From Hyphomicrobium sp. (GTDB lineage Bacteria > Pseudomonadota > Alphaproteobacteria > Rhizobiales > Hyphomicrobiaceae), in contig PERL01000002.1 in the NCBI GenBank assembly GCA_002928735.1, positions 62,001 through 126,000 of the forward strand: a stretch of DNA of 64,000 bases, read 5' to 3'. The translations under genes and the position numbers were made by a program. Under the pieces are notes generated by a model. That model ran no database searches and was not told the origin of the DNA. It was given only the letters and a program-made list of their open reading frames with translations. Positions within the stretch are counted from its first letter, which is position 1. The number at the start of each line of letters is the position of its first letter. Below, one piece after another: positions 8,955 through 16,544 of this stretch.

Positions 8955-9176
8955 ATGCGGCTCAAGATCAAAAAAATCGGCAATTCCACCGGATTGATCC
9001 TGCCGAAGGAACTCCTGCAGCGGCTTGGGCTGGAACAGGGCGACGAGGTGATCGTGTCCCAGGAGCCGGATGGGTTGAAGCTGAGCCTGCCGGAAGATGA
9101 TTTCGAGCGTGGGTTGGAGATCGCGCGCAAGGCGATGAAGAAGTATCGCTCGGCCCTCAAAGAACTCGCCAAATGA
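8955..9176 (+). CDS. AbrB/MazE-type antitoxin
   Basis: 73 residues with a SpoVT/AbrB swapped-hairpin DNA-binding domain at the N-terminus (MRLKIKKIGNSTGLILPKELL, then LGLEQGDEVIV). It is predicted to bind its own promoter and to neutralise the Doc-like toxin of the next gene through its C-terminal part. An AAGGA site precedes the ATG. Its stop overlaps the next start (ATGA at 9173-9176), the normal coupling of antitoxin and toxin. The 17-bp palindrome over the -10 box is the likely operator. Confidence 0.9.
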   Translation: MRLKIKKIGNSTGLILPKELLQRLGLEQGDEVIVSQEPDGLKLSLPEDDFERGLEIARKAMKKYRSALKELAK

Positions 9177-9670
9177 CGGAGCCGATCTGGTTGAGTGTTG
9201 ACCTTGTCGTGGCCATCCACGGCGAGCAACTGAGAGAGTTTGGCGGTCCGGCGGGACTGCGCGATCCTGGCATGTTGGAATCTGCGCTCGCGCGGCCCCG
9301 CAACAAGTGGTCTTTCGGCGAAGAGGACCTTGCTGTGCTCGCGGCTGCCTATGCCTTTGGCGTGGCGCGCAACCATCCCTTCGTTGATGGAAACAAGCGC
9401 GCGGCTCTGCTGTCGCTCATTACCTTTCTCGGCCTGAACGGGATCGATTTCGAGGCGCCCAACTCGGAAGCCGTCGTGATGATCCAAGGGCTTGCCTCCG
9501 GCGAAATCGACGAGGAGGGGCTGGCGCGGTGGATCAGGGATAACTGGCCGGTTGAGGCGAAAACTACTGTTGCGACAAAGGCGAAGCCGAAAGCGGCCAA
9601 GCGTGGGTCGAAGCGGGCCATGAAAACAGCGAAGAAGCTGTCCCCGTCTGCACCGAAAAAGCGGCGTTGA
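9173..9670 (+). CDS. Doc/Fic-family toxin with basic C-terminal tail
   Basis: 165 residues. The first ~130 form a death-on-curing domain: LRDPGMLESALARPRNKW is typical of Doc relatives and HPFVDGNKRAA (H68 onward) is the Fic catalytic loop. Doc proteins phosphorylate EF-Tu and other Fic enzymes AMPylate targets; which applies here is unknown. The antitoxin upstream overlaps by 4 bases. Odd: the last ~35 residues form a Lys/Ala/Pro-rich tail (KAKPKAAKRGSKRAMKTAKK...) like histone H1, which is not part of the usual Doc fold of ~125 residues. It could bind nucleic acid or ribosomes. Confidence 0.9.
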   Translation: MTEPIWLSVDLVVAIHGEQLREFGGPAGLRDPGMLESALARPRNKWSFGEEDLAVLAAAYAFGVARNHPFVDGNKRAALLSLITFLGLNGIDFEAPNSEAVVMIQGLASGEIDEEGLARWIRDNWPVEAKTTVATKAKPKAAKRGSKRAMKTAKKLSPSAPKKRR

Positions 9671-9887
9671 TTGAGCCGCTTACGGCATAAGCCGAACGCC
9701 CTAAAGCGGCCCGCATAAAACCGGGAGAATGGCCCGTGCCCCCCTTTGGCCCCGGGCATGCCCAGGAATGCCCGCATTCAAAAGTTACCAAGCCTTAAGG
9801 GTTCCTCGTTAACCCTTCCGCAAAGACTGTCGCTTCGGCGCGGGCGTTCGCCCGCTGCCATGAATATCGATCCATCGGAACCGTTGT

Positions 9888-11414
9888 TTGACGGTTGGGG
9901 ACATCGGGGGCTTGAAGCGGTTGGGCGTGCAGCCGGCCAGTTTGCGAACCGTTTTCGGACTTGCGGTGATCCTCGCCGTGGGGGCGATGACGGGTGCGAC
10001 GGTCAATGCCTCGGGCGAGACGCGCACGATCTGGATGTATCACATCCACACCAAGGAGACGATTTCCATCCTGTACAAGAAGGATGGGCGGTACGTTCCC
10101 GAGGCGCTGAAAAAGCTCAACTGGTTCCTGCGCGACTGGCGCAGAAACGACGCCACCGAAATGGACCCCAAGACGATCGACATCGTCTGGGAAATGCACA
10201 ACGAACTGGGCTCGCAACAGCCCGTCCACATCATCTCGGGCTATCGCTCGCGCGGCACGAACGAGATGCTGCGCAAGACGCGTGGCGGGCAGGCGAGCCA
10301 GAGCCAGCACATCACCGGCAAGGCGATCGACATTCATTTTCCCGACGTGCCGATCCGGCGGCTGCGCTATTCGGCGATGATCCGCGAGCGCGGCGGGGTG
10401 GGCTACTATCCCACATCGGCGCTGCCGTTCGTGCATGTGGACACCGCGCGCGTGCGCTCGTGGCCGCGCATGACGCACGACGAATTGGCGATGCTGTTTC
10501 CAAAGGGATCCTCGAAACATCTCTCGGCAGAGGGCCGGTCGTTAGAACCGGGCGACGCAGCAGTCGCGCGGCGGCGGCAGCCGCAGCTGGCGCAGCAGGT
10601 GGCGCAGTTCTTCGATATCCGCTCCAACCCGCGCAAGGGCGTGCTCGTCGCGGCGGCGGGCCAAGAGGCGTTGCCGATACCGCCAATGCCGAAGCCGGCC
10701 GTGCGGCCCGAGAAGAAGCCGCAGCCGTCGACTGTGGTTGCGGCTCTGACGCCGCCGCCGTTGCCGCGTCCGGCGCCACGGCCAGAACCCGTGCGCGAGC
10801 CCGCGCCTAAACTGGTGCGCGCGCCACAACTTGTGGAGCGGTCTTCCATCTTCACGCCGGGGCCGACGGCGCAGGAGCGGGCGAAGCTCAACGATCTGGT
10901 CAAACTCGCAGCGCTCGATCCGGGGGCTGCGCAGAAGGCCGTTGTCCCGCCGGCCCTGGCGCCTGCCGCACCGCCGCCGCTTCCGGCTTCGGGTGAGTTG
11001 GCCGCGCGCATTCCCGCGCCCGTGGTCGCGGCACTGGAAGAGGACGCGGGCCTCAGCGCGCAGCCGACGTCGTTTGCCGCCGCGCCGGCTTTCGACGACG
11101 ATCATCCGGAGGAGCTGGCCTATGCGCCGTTCCCGATCCTGCCATTCCTGACGGAGACGGCCTCGGCGGACGATCCGGCGCTCGCCCGCATGGTGCACCC
11201 GAACGTGGCGCGCACGTTCGACATGATCGACGACGAGGGGCGCATTCTGCCGATGAAGCTGCGGCCCGGCGAGCAGATGGCGCAGCTGTTGTTCGCGAAG
11301 GAATTCCGCGGGCAGGCGGTCGATCTGTCAGCGATCGAAGAGGCGTATGCCCAGACCTCCGCACCGGCGCAGCAGGCTCTGGCCGAGCGCAAGGTCAAGA
11401 CGTCTCCGCGCTGA
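9888..11414 (+). CDS. DUF882 (YcbK/MepK-like) murein hydrolase, exported
   Basis: 508 residues from a TTG at 9888; a GTG at 9927 also leaves the hydrophobic export segment (LRTVFGLAVILAVGAMTGAT) intact, so the exact start is unsure. Residues ~45-210 are the DUF882/peptidase M15_3 domain: SGYRSRGTNEMLRK, the zinc-binding HITGKAIDIHFPDVP (HxxGxAxD) and PFVHVDTARVRSWPR. The family cleaves peptide bonds in peptidoglycan in the periplasm. The remaining ~290 residues are Pro/Ala-rich and low in complexity, perhaps a wall-spanning spacer. The 3' end overlaps the convergent oxyR gene by 20 bases. Confidence 0.88.
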   Translation: MTVGDIGGLKRLGVQPASLRTVFGLAVILAVGAMTGATVNASGETRTIWMYHIHTKETISILYKKDGRYVPEALKKLNWFLRDWRRNDATEMDPKTIDIVWEMHNELGSQQPVHIISGYRSRGTNEMLRKTRGGQASQSQHITGKAIDIHFPDVPIRRLRYSAMIRERGGVGYYPTSALPFVHVDTARVRSWPRMTHDELAMLFPKGSSKHLSAEGRSLEPGDAAVARRRQPQLAQQVAQFFDIRSNPRKGVLVAAAGQEALPIPPMPKPAVRPEKKPQPSTVVAALTPPPLPRPAPRPEPVREPAPKLVRAPQLVERSSIFTPGPTAQERAKLNDLVKLAALDPGAAQKAVVPPALAPAAPPPLPASGELAARIPAPVVAALEEDAGLSAQPTSFAAAPAFDDDHPEELAYAPFPILPFLTETASADDPALARMVHPNVARTFDMIDDEGRILPMKLRPGEQMAQLLFAKEFRGQAVDLSAIEEAYAQTSAPAQQALAERKVKTSPR

Positions 11415-12363
11415 GATCGTGACCGGCTTTCTTGTTGCCATCGTGGAGCGCGCGCGCCTTGGCGAGCGGGCCCTTCTGCCAGGCTTCGACGGCGAGGCGG
11501 CCCAATTCGCGGAAATCATCCTTGCGCGGCGAGGTGTTGCGCCAGCATAGGCCGACGGTGCGCGTGGGTTCGGGATCGGCAAAGCGGATGACGGTGAGGT
11601 CGCGGCCGCGTTCTTCGGTGGCCAGGCTCAACTCGGGCAGCAGCGTGATACCGAAGCCGGCGGAGACCATTTCGACGATGGTGCCGAGGCTGGATGCGCC
11701 GAACGTGTTGACCGCATCGACCTGCTTCAAGCTGCAATAGGTGAGCGCCTGATCACGCAGGCAGTGGCCTTCTTCGAGCAGCAGGAGCTTCTCGCCTTCG
11801 ATCATGTCCTTCGTTGCGCGCAGGCGGCCGGACTGCTTGCGCTGCTTGGGCAGCGCGAGAAGGAAGGGATCGTCGAAGAGCTTATGCTCCTCGATGTCGG
11901 CGTGCTTGATCGGCAGCGCGAGGAGCAGCACGTCGAGTTTGCCTTCGAGCAGTTCCTCGACGAGGTGGGACGTTTGCGTTTCGCGGACATGCAATTCGAG
12001 ATCGGGATAGGTGTCGCGCAGCAGCGGCAACAGTGGCGGCAGCAGGTAGGGCGCGATGGACGGGATGATGCCAAAGCGCAACGAGCCGGTCAGCACGCGA
12101 TTTGAATGGTGGGCGAAGGAAACCAGCTCGCGGACATCGCCGAGGATGCGGCCGACCCGGGTGGCGATTTCCTCACCCTTGGGCGTCAGACGGACGCCGT
12201 TGCGCGTGCGCTCCACAAGGGTGAGGCCAAGGGTCTGTTCCAGTTCGTTGATCTGCATGGAGAGTGCGGGCTGCGTGACGGCGCACGCTTCCGCAGCGCG
12301 ACCAAAGTGCAGCTCGCGGGACAGCGCATCGAAGTAGCGCAACTGCTTGAACGTGACGGACAA
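11395..12363 (-). CDS. oxyR: OxyR hydrogen-peroxide sensor (LysR family)
   Basis: 322 residues. An N-terminal winged helix-turn-helix (RAAEACAVTQPALSMQINELE, ~22-42) is followed by a LysR effector domain. The redox pair is present: EEGHCLRDQALTYC holds C201 and C210, matching C199/C208 of E. coli OxyR, so this is OxyR and not a general LysR regulator. Oxidation to the disulfide activates catalase and peroxidase genes. The gene converges on the DUF882 gene with a 20-bp overlap. Its upstream side faces a repeat-rich stretch with a plus-strand terminator; no classical ATAG-N7-CTAT site is clear there. Confidence 0.93.
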   Translation of the reverse strand: MSVTFKQLRYFDALSRELHFGRAAEACAVTQPALSMQINELEQTLGLTLVERTRNGVRLTPKGEEIATRVGRILGDVRELVSFAHHSNRVLTGSLRFGIIPSIAPYLLPPLLPLLRDTYPDLELHVRETQTSHLVEELLEGKLDVLLLALPIKHADIEEHKLFDDPFLLALPKQRKQSGRLRATKDMIEGEKLLLLEEGHCLRDQALTYCSLKQVDAVNTFGASSLGTIVEMVSAGFGITLLPELSLATEERGRDLTVIRFADPEPTRTVGLCWRNTSPRKDDFRELGRLAVEAWQKGPLAKARALHDGNKKAGHDLSAETS

Positions 12364-12604
12364 GGATCAGGTTCTCTTATGTCGGAGCCAATAAATAACG
12401 ATTAGTTCTGATTGAGGCTCCCGTCTATTCTCTTTCTTGTGATTGTCGCTCTTGATTGTCGCTTCCGACACGCCGGTGGCGCGCCGGCCGGAAGCAACGG
12501 GAGCTTTGATTGTCGCTTCCGACTCACCCGCGGGGAGTCGGCCGGAAGCGACAGGAGTAGAAAATTCAGATCGGTGGCGGGGGCTTCGGCCGTCGCACCC
12601 GTAC
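12364..12604 (+). other. Possible small RNA gene divergent from oxyR
   Basis: No credible protein gene lies between oxyR (- strand, starts 12363) and the CPBP protease (+ strand, starts 12725), yet a very strong plus-strand terminator sits at 12607-12647. Something transcribed on the plus strand probably ends there. The interval carries two tandem palindromic units (12451-12557) that would fold into hairpins in such an RNA. The divergent position relative to oxyR recalls oxyS of enterobacteria. No promoter is identified, so this is inference only. The minus-strand frame at 12367-12744 is only a translation of the repeats. Confidence 0.3.
12451..12557. repeat. Two tandem palindromic repeat units
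   Basis: Two ~53-bp units lie head to tail: 12451-12503 and 12504-12557. Both start with CTT(T)GATTGTCGCTTCCGAC; the second ends GGCCGGAAGCGACAGGAG. In the second, GTCGCTTCC pairs with GGAAGCGAC and the inner GACTC with GAGTC. A related unit at 41688-41766 has the outer stem changed on both sides (GCGCCTTCC/GGAAGGCGC), which argues that the fold is maintained. A lone left arm occurs at 16381-16395. Confidence 0.75.
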
Positions 12605-12606
12605 AG

Positions 12607-12647
12607 CGCCCCGGTCGAACGCCGAACGACCGGGGCGTTTGTTTTTT
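12607..12647 (+). terminator. Strong orphan intrinsic terminator
   Basis: A perfect 11-bp stem CGCCCCGGTCG/CGACCGGGGCG with a 9-base loop is followed by TTTGTTTTTT. There is no A run on the left, so it works only on the plus strand. No plus-strand gene ends before it. Confidence 0.85.
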
Positions 12648-12724
12648 GGGGGATGGGAGCAGCCACCGCGGGATGTAAGATCGACCCTGAGACGGCGCTG
12701 GATCGCGCTTGATTGGGGGGATGC

Positions 12725-13489
12725 ATGACCGAGGGGCGCAGCACGCTGAGGGCCGCCGTTTTGGCGGCGGTTGGCTATATCGCCATCATGGCGGCCGGCA
12801 TGTTCACGACGGGGCATGTGTTCGGGATCACGTACGGTGATCCGGCGATGGTCAACGTCCTCGTCTTCTTCGAGGTGATCTTGTGCTTGTACGCCATCCT
12901 CGTCGCGCGGCGGCTCTTCAAGCATTGGGATTGCGGTTTCCGCCCGATCGACTGGAGCGGGATGGTGTGGCTCATCCCGAACTTCGTGCTCATGGCGGCG
13001 CTGTTCGTCGCGCTCTTCCGGACCGGCACGGTTGAATTCTCCAATCTGGCGCTGCTGATCGTCGTGACGACGATCCTTGTTGGGTTTTCAGAGGAATTGA
13101 TGTTTCGCGGCGTCGCGTTGCGGGGCGCCCTGAATGAGGTCAGCACGGGCAAGGCGATTGTGATTTCGTCGGTGCTGTTTTCGCTTCTGCATTCCGTGAA
13201 TGTGCTGGCGGGCGTGCCGCTGGACGGGATGGTGCAGCAGTTGGGGCTGACCTTTGTTTTTGGGCTGGCGATGGCCTGCTACGCGCTGCGCGTCAACAGT
13301 CTCATCCCCGTGATCGTCTTCCACGCTCTTTGGGACATGGTGCAATTTCTCGGCGGACTTTATGGCGCGGATTTTGGTCCGCTCATTATGATCGGCATTG
13401 TGGTCAATGCGGTGGTGGCCGCGGCGCTATGGTGGGTGGTGTTGAGGAAGAGGGTGGGGATGGGGCGTAGTGTGGTTGGGGCGGCGTGA
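12725..13489 (+). CDS. CPBP-family intramembrane glutamic protease
   Basis: 254 residues from ATG 12725, with GGGGGG just before it. About eight hydrophobic segments place it in the inner membrane. The three Abi/CPBP motifs are present in order: EELMFRGVALRGAL (EExxxR), FSLLHSVN (FxxxH) and HALWDMVQ (HxxxD/N). These residues form the active site of Rce1-type glutamic endopeptidases. Bacterial members are linked to peptide processing or bacteriocin immunity, but the substrate cannot be predicted. It stands alone between a terminator and a small membrane-protein gene. Confidence 0.85.
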   Translation: MTEGRSTLRAAVLAAVGYIAIMAAGMFTTGHVFGITYGDPAMVNVLVFFEVILCLYAILVARRLFKHWDCGFRPIDWSGMVWLIPNFVLMAALFVALFRTGTVEFSNLALLIVVTTILVGFSEELMFRGVALRGALNEVSTGKAIVISSVLFSLLHSVNVLAGVPLDGMVQQLGLTFVFGLAMACYALRVNSLIPVIVFHALWDMVQFLGGLYGADFGPLIMIGIVVNAVVAAALWWVVLRKRVGMGRSVVGAA

Positions 13490-13670
13490 GGATTGGGTGT
13501 CGATATTGGCAGATTGCGGCTGCGCCTCATCCGCCGTGCCGTTCAGCCTTTGACGAATTGCAACATTGCGCTCGGCCTTATCCATGTTTGAAAGTAGTTT
13601 TTTTGTCGGAAAGGGGCGCGGGATTATAATGGACATGTTGCCGATAGTGTTGGCTTGAAGGATCAATGCC

Positions 13671-13952
13671 ATGCCATCAATCGATCAGGTTGTTGTTTGG
13701 ATCGTCATTGGCATCCTCTCTGGTAGCCTCGTCGGGCGGCTTATCACGTGGAAAAAGGAGGGGTTGGGGCTCTGGCGAAATCTGGGGCTCGGGCTTTCCG
13801 GAGCCCTGATCGGCGGCTTTCTGTTTCGCCTCGTGGGAGTTTTACCCAATTTGGATCGCGTCTCAGTTTCGCTTCGCGATATCGTGGCAGCCGTCATCGG
13901 TGCATTCCTGGTTCTGGGTGCATACTGGTATGCGAATAGGGAGCCGCGATAG
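13671..13952 (+). CDS. GlsB/YeaQ/YmgE-like small membrane protein
   Basis: 93 residues with three hydrophobic segments. IVIGILSGSLVGRLI and LGLGLSGALIGGFLFRLVG give the Gly-rich pattern of the transglycosylase-associated (GlsB/YeaQ/YmgE) stress membrane proteins. AAGGATCAATGCC precedes the ATG. The biochemical role of the family is not known; members are often stress-induced. The C-terminus (YWYANREPR) is short and basic. The metallophosphoesterase gene starts 67 bases downstream and may be co-transcribed. Confidence 0.7.
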   Translation: MPSIDQVVVWIVIGILSGSLVGRLITWKKEGLGLWRNLGLGLSGALIGGFLFRLVGVLPNLDRVSVSLRDIVAAVIGAFLVLGAYWYANREPR

Positions 13953-14019
13953 TCTATCCATTTGTGCTGGCCAATGGTTGAAACGGACGGAACCGGAGGG
14001 GCGATGTATCGCTGCATAG

Positions 14020-15798
14020 TTGGTGAATGATTCCGATCCGCAGGACATTTTCGAAGTTGCATTGATTGACCCTCGGGCCGGGGATGTCGAAGACGATGCG
14101 TCGAGCACGAAGCAGCGCAAGCTCTCGGCTATCGCAGGCAGCATTCTCGCAGAAATCAGTATCGCCAAATTTCTGCTGGCTTGGATGCTGTTGATCGGAT
14201 TGCCCGGTCTTCTCCTCGGCGCCGGTCCGCTCATCCTGACCGCTTGGCTATCCAGGGTCACCGACAAGGTCGCCACCCTGTCAGGTTTGGGTTCGATCCT
14301 TTTGCTCGGCTTACTGGCACTTGTCGGTCTCTACGGCCTCCGACCTCTCATGAGGCTCGTTGAAAACAATTTTTGGGCACTGCAGGCGATCGCCGTGCAG
14401 CCTGTGTATGGCCTTTTTCGGGAAGGTTTGAGCCAACTTGCCGAGAAGCGGCTGGCGCCGAATTCGGACATTAAAGACCGTGCGAAGCGTCGTTCCGCAA
14501 CCGCGCTTGCGGCAGGCCTTCTGTCGAGTGCACTGGGCTTGAGCCTTTTCGCGCTGGCTTGGCCCCATACGCAGTGGCACGGGACCTTTGCCGACTTGGC
14601 AAATCCTTTGCGGCTGGCACTGCCGGCCATCGCCAACGCAACCGCAATTGGGGGTGGCTATCTTGCATGCGCGTCCCTGCTGTGGGCGATCGCAGACGCG
14701 ACCATGCCTCAACCTCTCGCACTCAGTGCAAACAAAAGCGTATCTGGCGGTGGCACTCCTTCGCGCATAGCGCACCTGTCGGACCTTCACATCGTGGGCG
14801 AGCCCTTCGGGTTCCGAATTGAGAGTGGCCGGGCCGGGCCAAGAGGTAATGATCGCGCCTACCGTTTGTTCGATCTGCTCAGCAAGGAACATGCCCGCCG
14901 CCCTTTGGATCTTGTATTGATCACCGGCGACATGACGGATGCGGGCCGCTCATCCGAGTGGATCGAATTTTTCAGCATGCTCACTCGCCACTCCGAATTG
15001 AGGGCTCGTACGCTAATTTTGCCAGGCAATCATGATCTCAACGTCGTCGATCGCTCCAATCCTGCACGGCTTGAATTGCCAGCGAGCCCAACAAAACAGC
15101 TTCGTCAGTTGCGAACACTGTCCGCTATGGCGGCTGTGCAGGGCGATCGTGTTCGGGTCTTCGACCGGGCCACTCAACGTCTGGAGGAGACGCTTGCAGA
15201 ACGGGTCGCGCCCTTTGCCGATCTGATCCGCAGTTTTGCGGATCAAAAGCGTTTCATGCGATCGAACGAACTGGCACAACTCTGGGCGAACTGCTTTCCG
15301 CAGGTTTTGCCGCCGGCCCACGACTATGGACTTGGCGTCTTCCTTCTCAACTCCAACGCGGAATCGAATTTCTCATTCACAAATGCCTTAGGAATGTTGC
15401 CGACCGAGGATATGAATGCATTGCGCTCGATCATGGACCAATATCCGACCGCCGGCTGGATCGTTGGTCTTCACCATCATCTGATCGAGTATCCGATGCC
15501 CGTCGCCAGTCTATCGGAGCGCATCGGTACAGCGCTGATCAACGGCAGCTGGGTCGTACGACAATTGAACCCGGTGGCTGTAAGGCTCTTGGTCATGCAC
15601 GGGCATCGGCATATTGACTGGATTGGTCGTGTGGGACCGCTCCAAATCGTCTCGGCTCCGTCGCCGGTCATGGGTGCCCGCGAGTGCGATGAAAGCTGCT
15701 TTTATATTCATGACATCAACGTCTCGCTCGATGGAGAGGTCGGCCTCGCTCACTTCGAGAAGATTCAAGTTCCCGGGAAGAACCCGGTCGTTGAGTGA
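14020..15798 (+). CDS. Membrane-anchored calcineurin-like metallophosphoesterase
   Basis: About 592 residues. The N-terminal ~240 hold four hydrophobic segments (for example FLLAWMLLIGLPGLLLGAG and LGSILLLGLLALVGLYGL). The C-terminal ~340 form a metallophosphoesterase domain with its metal motifs in order: RIAHLSDLHI (DxH), LITGDMTDAG (GDxxD), LPGNHDLNV (GNHD), GLHHHLIEYP and MHGHRHIDWIG (GHxH). The substrate is unknown; lipid A precursor or nucleotide cleavage at the inner membrane are options. The start is unsure: TTG 14020 or GTG 14023. An ATG at 14004, close behind GGAGGGG, opens only an 8-codon frame whose stop overlaps the start region, so translational coupling is possible. Confidence 0.8.
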   Translation: MVNDSDPQDIFEVALIDPRAGDVEDDASSTKQRKLSAIAGSILAEISIAKFLLAWMLLIGLPGLLLGAGPLILTAWLSRVTDKVATLSGLGSILLLGLLALVGLYGLRPLMRLVENNFWALQAIAVQPVYGLFREGLSQLAEKRLAPNSDIKDRAKRRSATALAAGLLSSALGLSLFALAWPHTQWHGTFADLANPLRLALPAIANATAIGGGYLACASLLWAIADATMPQPLALSANKSVSGGGTPSRIAHLSDLHIVGEPFGFRIESGRAGPRGNDRAYRLFDLLSKEHARRPLDLVLITGDMTDAGRSSEWIEFFSMLTRHSELRARTLILPGNHDLNVVDRSNPARLELPASPTKQLRQLRTLSAMAAVQGDRVRVFDRATQRLEETLAERVAPFADLIRSFADQKRFMRSNELAQLWANCFPQVLPPAHDYGLGVFLLNSNAESNFSFTNALGMLPTEDMNALRSIMDQYPTAGWIVGLHHHLIEYPMPVASLSERIGTALINGSWVVRQLNPVAVRLLVMHGHRHIDWIGRVGPLQIVSAPSPVMGARECDESCFYIHDINVSLDGEVGLAHFEKIQVPGKNPVVE

Positions 15799-15893
15799 CC
15801 GAGGCTACGTCGACCAAGATTCAGCTGTCCCTTGGGCCCTAGCAGACACCTGATAGGAAAGGTGTCCGGTCCAAAGAGGGCCGTCCCTCAAAT

Positions 15894-15922
15894 AAAAAAG
15901 CGCTCTCCTTGCGGAGAGCGCT
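15894..15922 (-). terminator. Intrinsic terminator of gapR
   Basis: CGCTCTCC (15901-15908) pairs with GGAGAGCG (15913-15920) around TTGC. The A6 at 15894-15899 reads as a U run on the minus strand, directly after gapR. Confidence 0.85.
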
Positions 15923-15950
15923 TCTGATCGTCCGGCCTTCGCCGCTCACC

Positions 15951-16241
15951 CTACTCCGCAGCTTCCATGCGCACGGCACCTGTGGGTGAGGTTTCAGGGA
16001 GCATGCCGAGGGCGTGGAGGTAGACTTCGAGGATGCCGTCTTCTTCTTCGCGCTCTTGCTGGCTCTTTTTGCGCATGCTCACGATTTTGCGGAGCGCTTT
16101 GACGTCGAAGCCGACGCCTTTGGCTTCCAGGTACTTGTCGCGGATGTCGGCGGCGAGCGCCTTCTTTTCTTCTTCGAGCCGTTCGATCTGCTCGACGAAC
16201 TGGCGCAGCTGATTTTGCGCGGCGGCTTGCAGCGTGGTCAT
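15951..16241 (-). CDS. gapR: GapR-family nucleoid protein (DUF2312)
   Basis: 96 residues, mostly helical: a long N-terminal coiled coil (QLRQFVEQIERLEEEKKALAA...) then GFDVKALRKIVSMRKK and an acidic helix. This order matches DUF2312, whose Caulobacter member GapR clamps overtwisted AT-rich DNA ahead of replication forks and supports gyrase and topoisomerase IV. A GAGGTAGGCG site precedes the ATG at 16241 and a clear terminator follows the stop. The C-terminus (PTGAVRMEAAE) extends a little beyond the core. Function is by family. Confidence 0.92.
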   Translation of the reverse strand: MTTLQAAAQNQLRQFVEQIERLEEEKKALAADIRDKYLEAKGVGFDVKALRKIVSMRKKSQQEREEEDGILEVYLHALGMLPETSPTGAVRMEAAE

Positions 16242-16544
16242 CGCCTACCTCATCTTTCGAATGTCACTGGGAACAGGTGGGGCGCGGATACGCACGCGCG
16301 TCATGGGGAGAGGCTAGCGGCCGGGGGTGGGTGGTTCAAGGCAAGGCATTTTTCGTCCAGAGGTTTTTGTGCCACTTTTTATAATTGCGCCTTCCGACAG
16401 CATTTGGTGACTAACACTCGGCAGGCCGGTGTGGGATCTCCCGACTGCAAGGGCAATGGGGAGAGGGGTTAGTGGGAACCGCTCAACGCCGCCGGGGCCG
16501 TAAAAGGGCCGCGAATCCGGGCATGGTGGGTTGAAGTCGCGGAG
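16242..16544. other. Intergenic region upstream of gapR and the lytic transglycosylase
   Basis: 303 bp that should hold the minus-strand gapR promoter and the plus-strand transglycosylase promoter. The only distinct item is ATTGCGCCTTCCGAC at 16381-16395, which matches the left arm of the palindromic repeat family but has no right arm, so it is a truncated or chance copy. I see no gene here. Confidence 0.5.

Noticed and set aside
12451-12557. Possible CRISPR array
   Set aside because: Only two units, directly abutting, palindromic over their whole length, with no spacers and no cas genes.
12367-12744. 125-codon minus-strand frame upstream of oxyR
   Set aside because: Mostly the translation of the palindromic repeats and of the terminator; no ribosome site.
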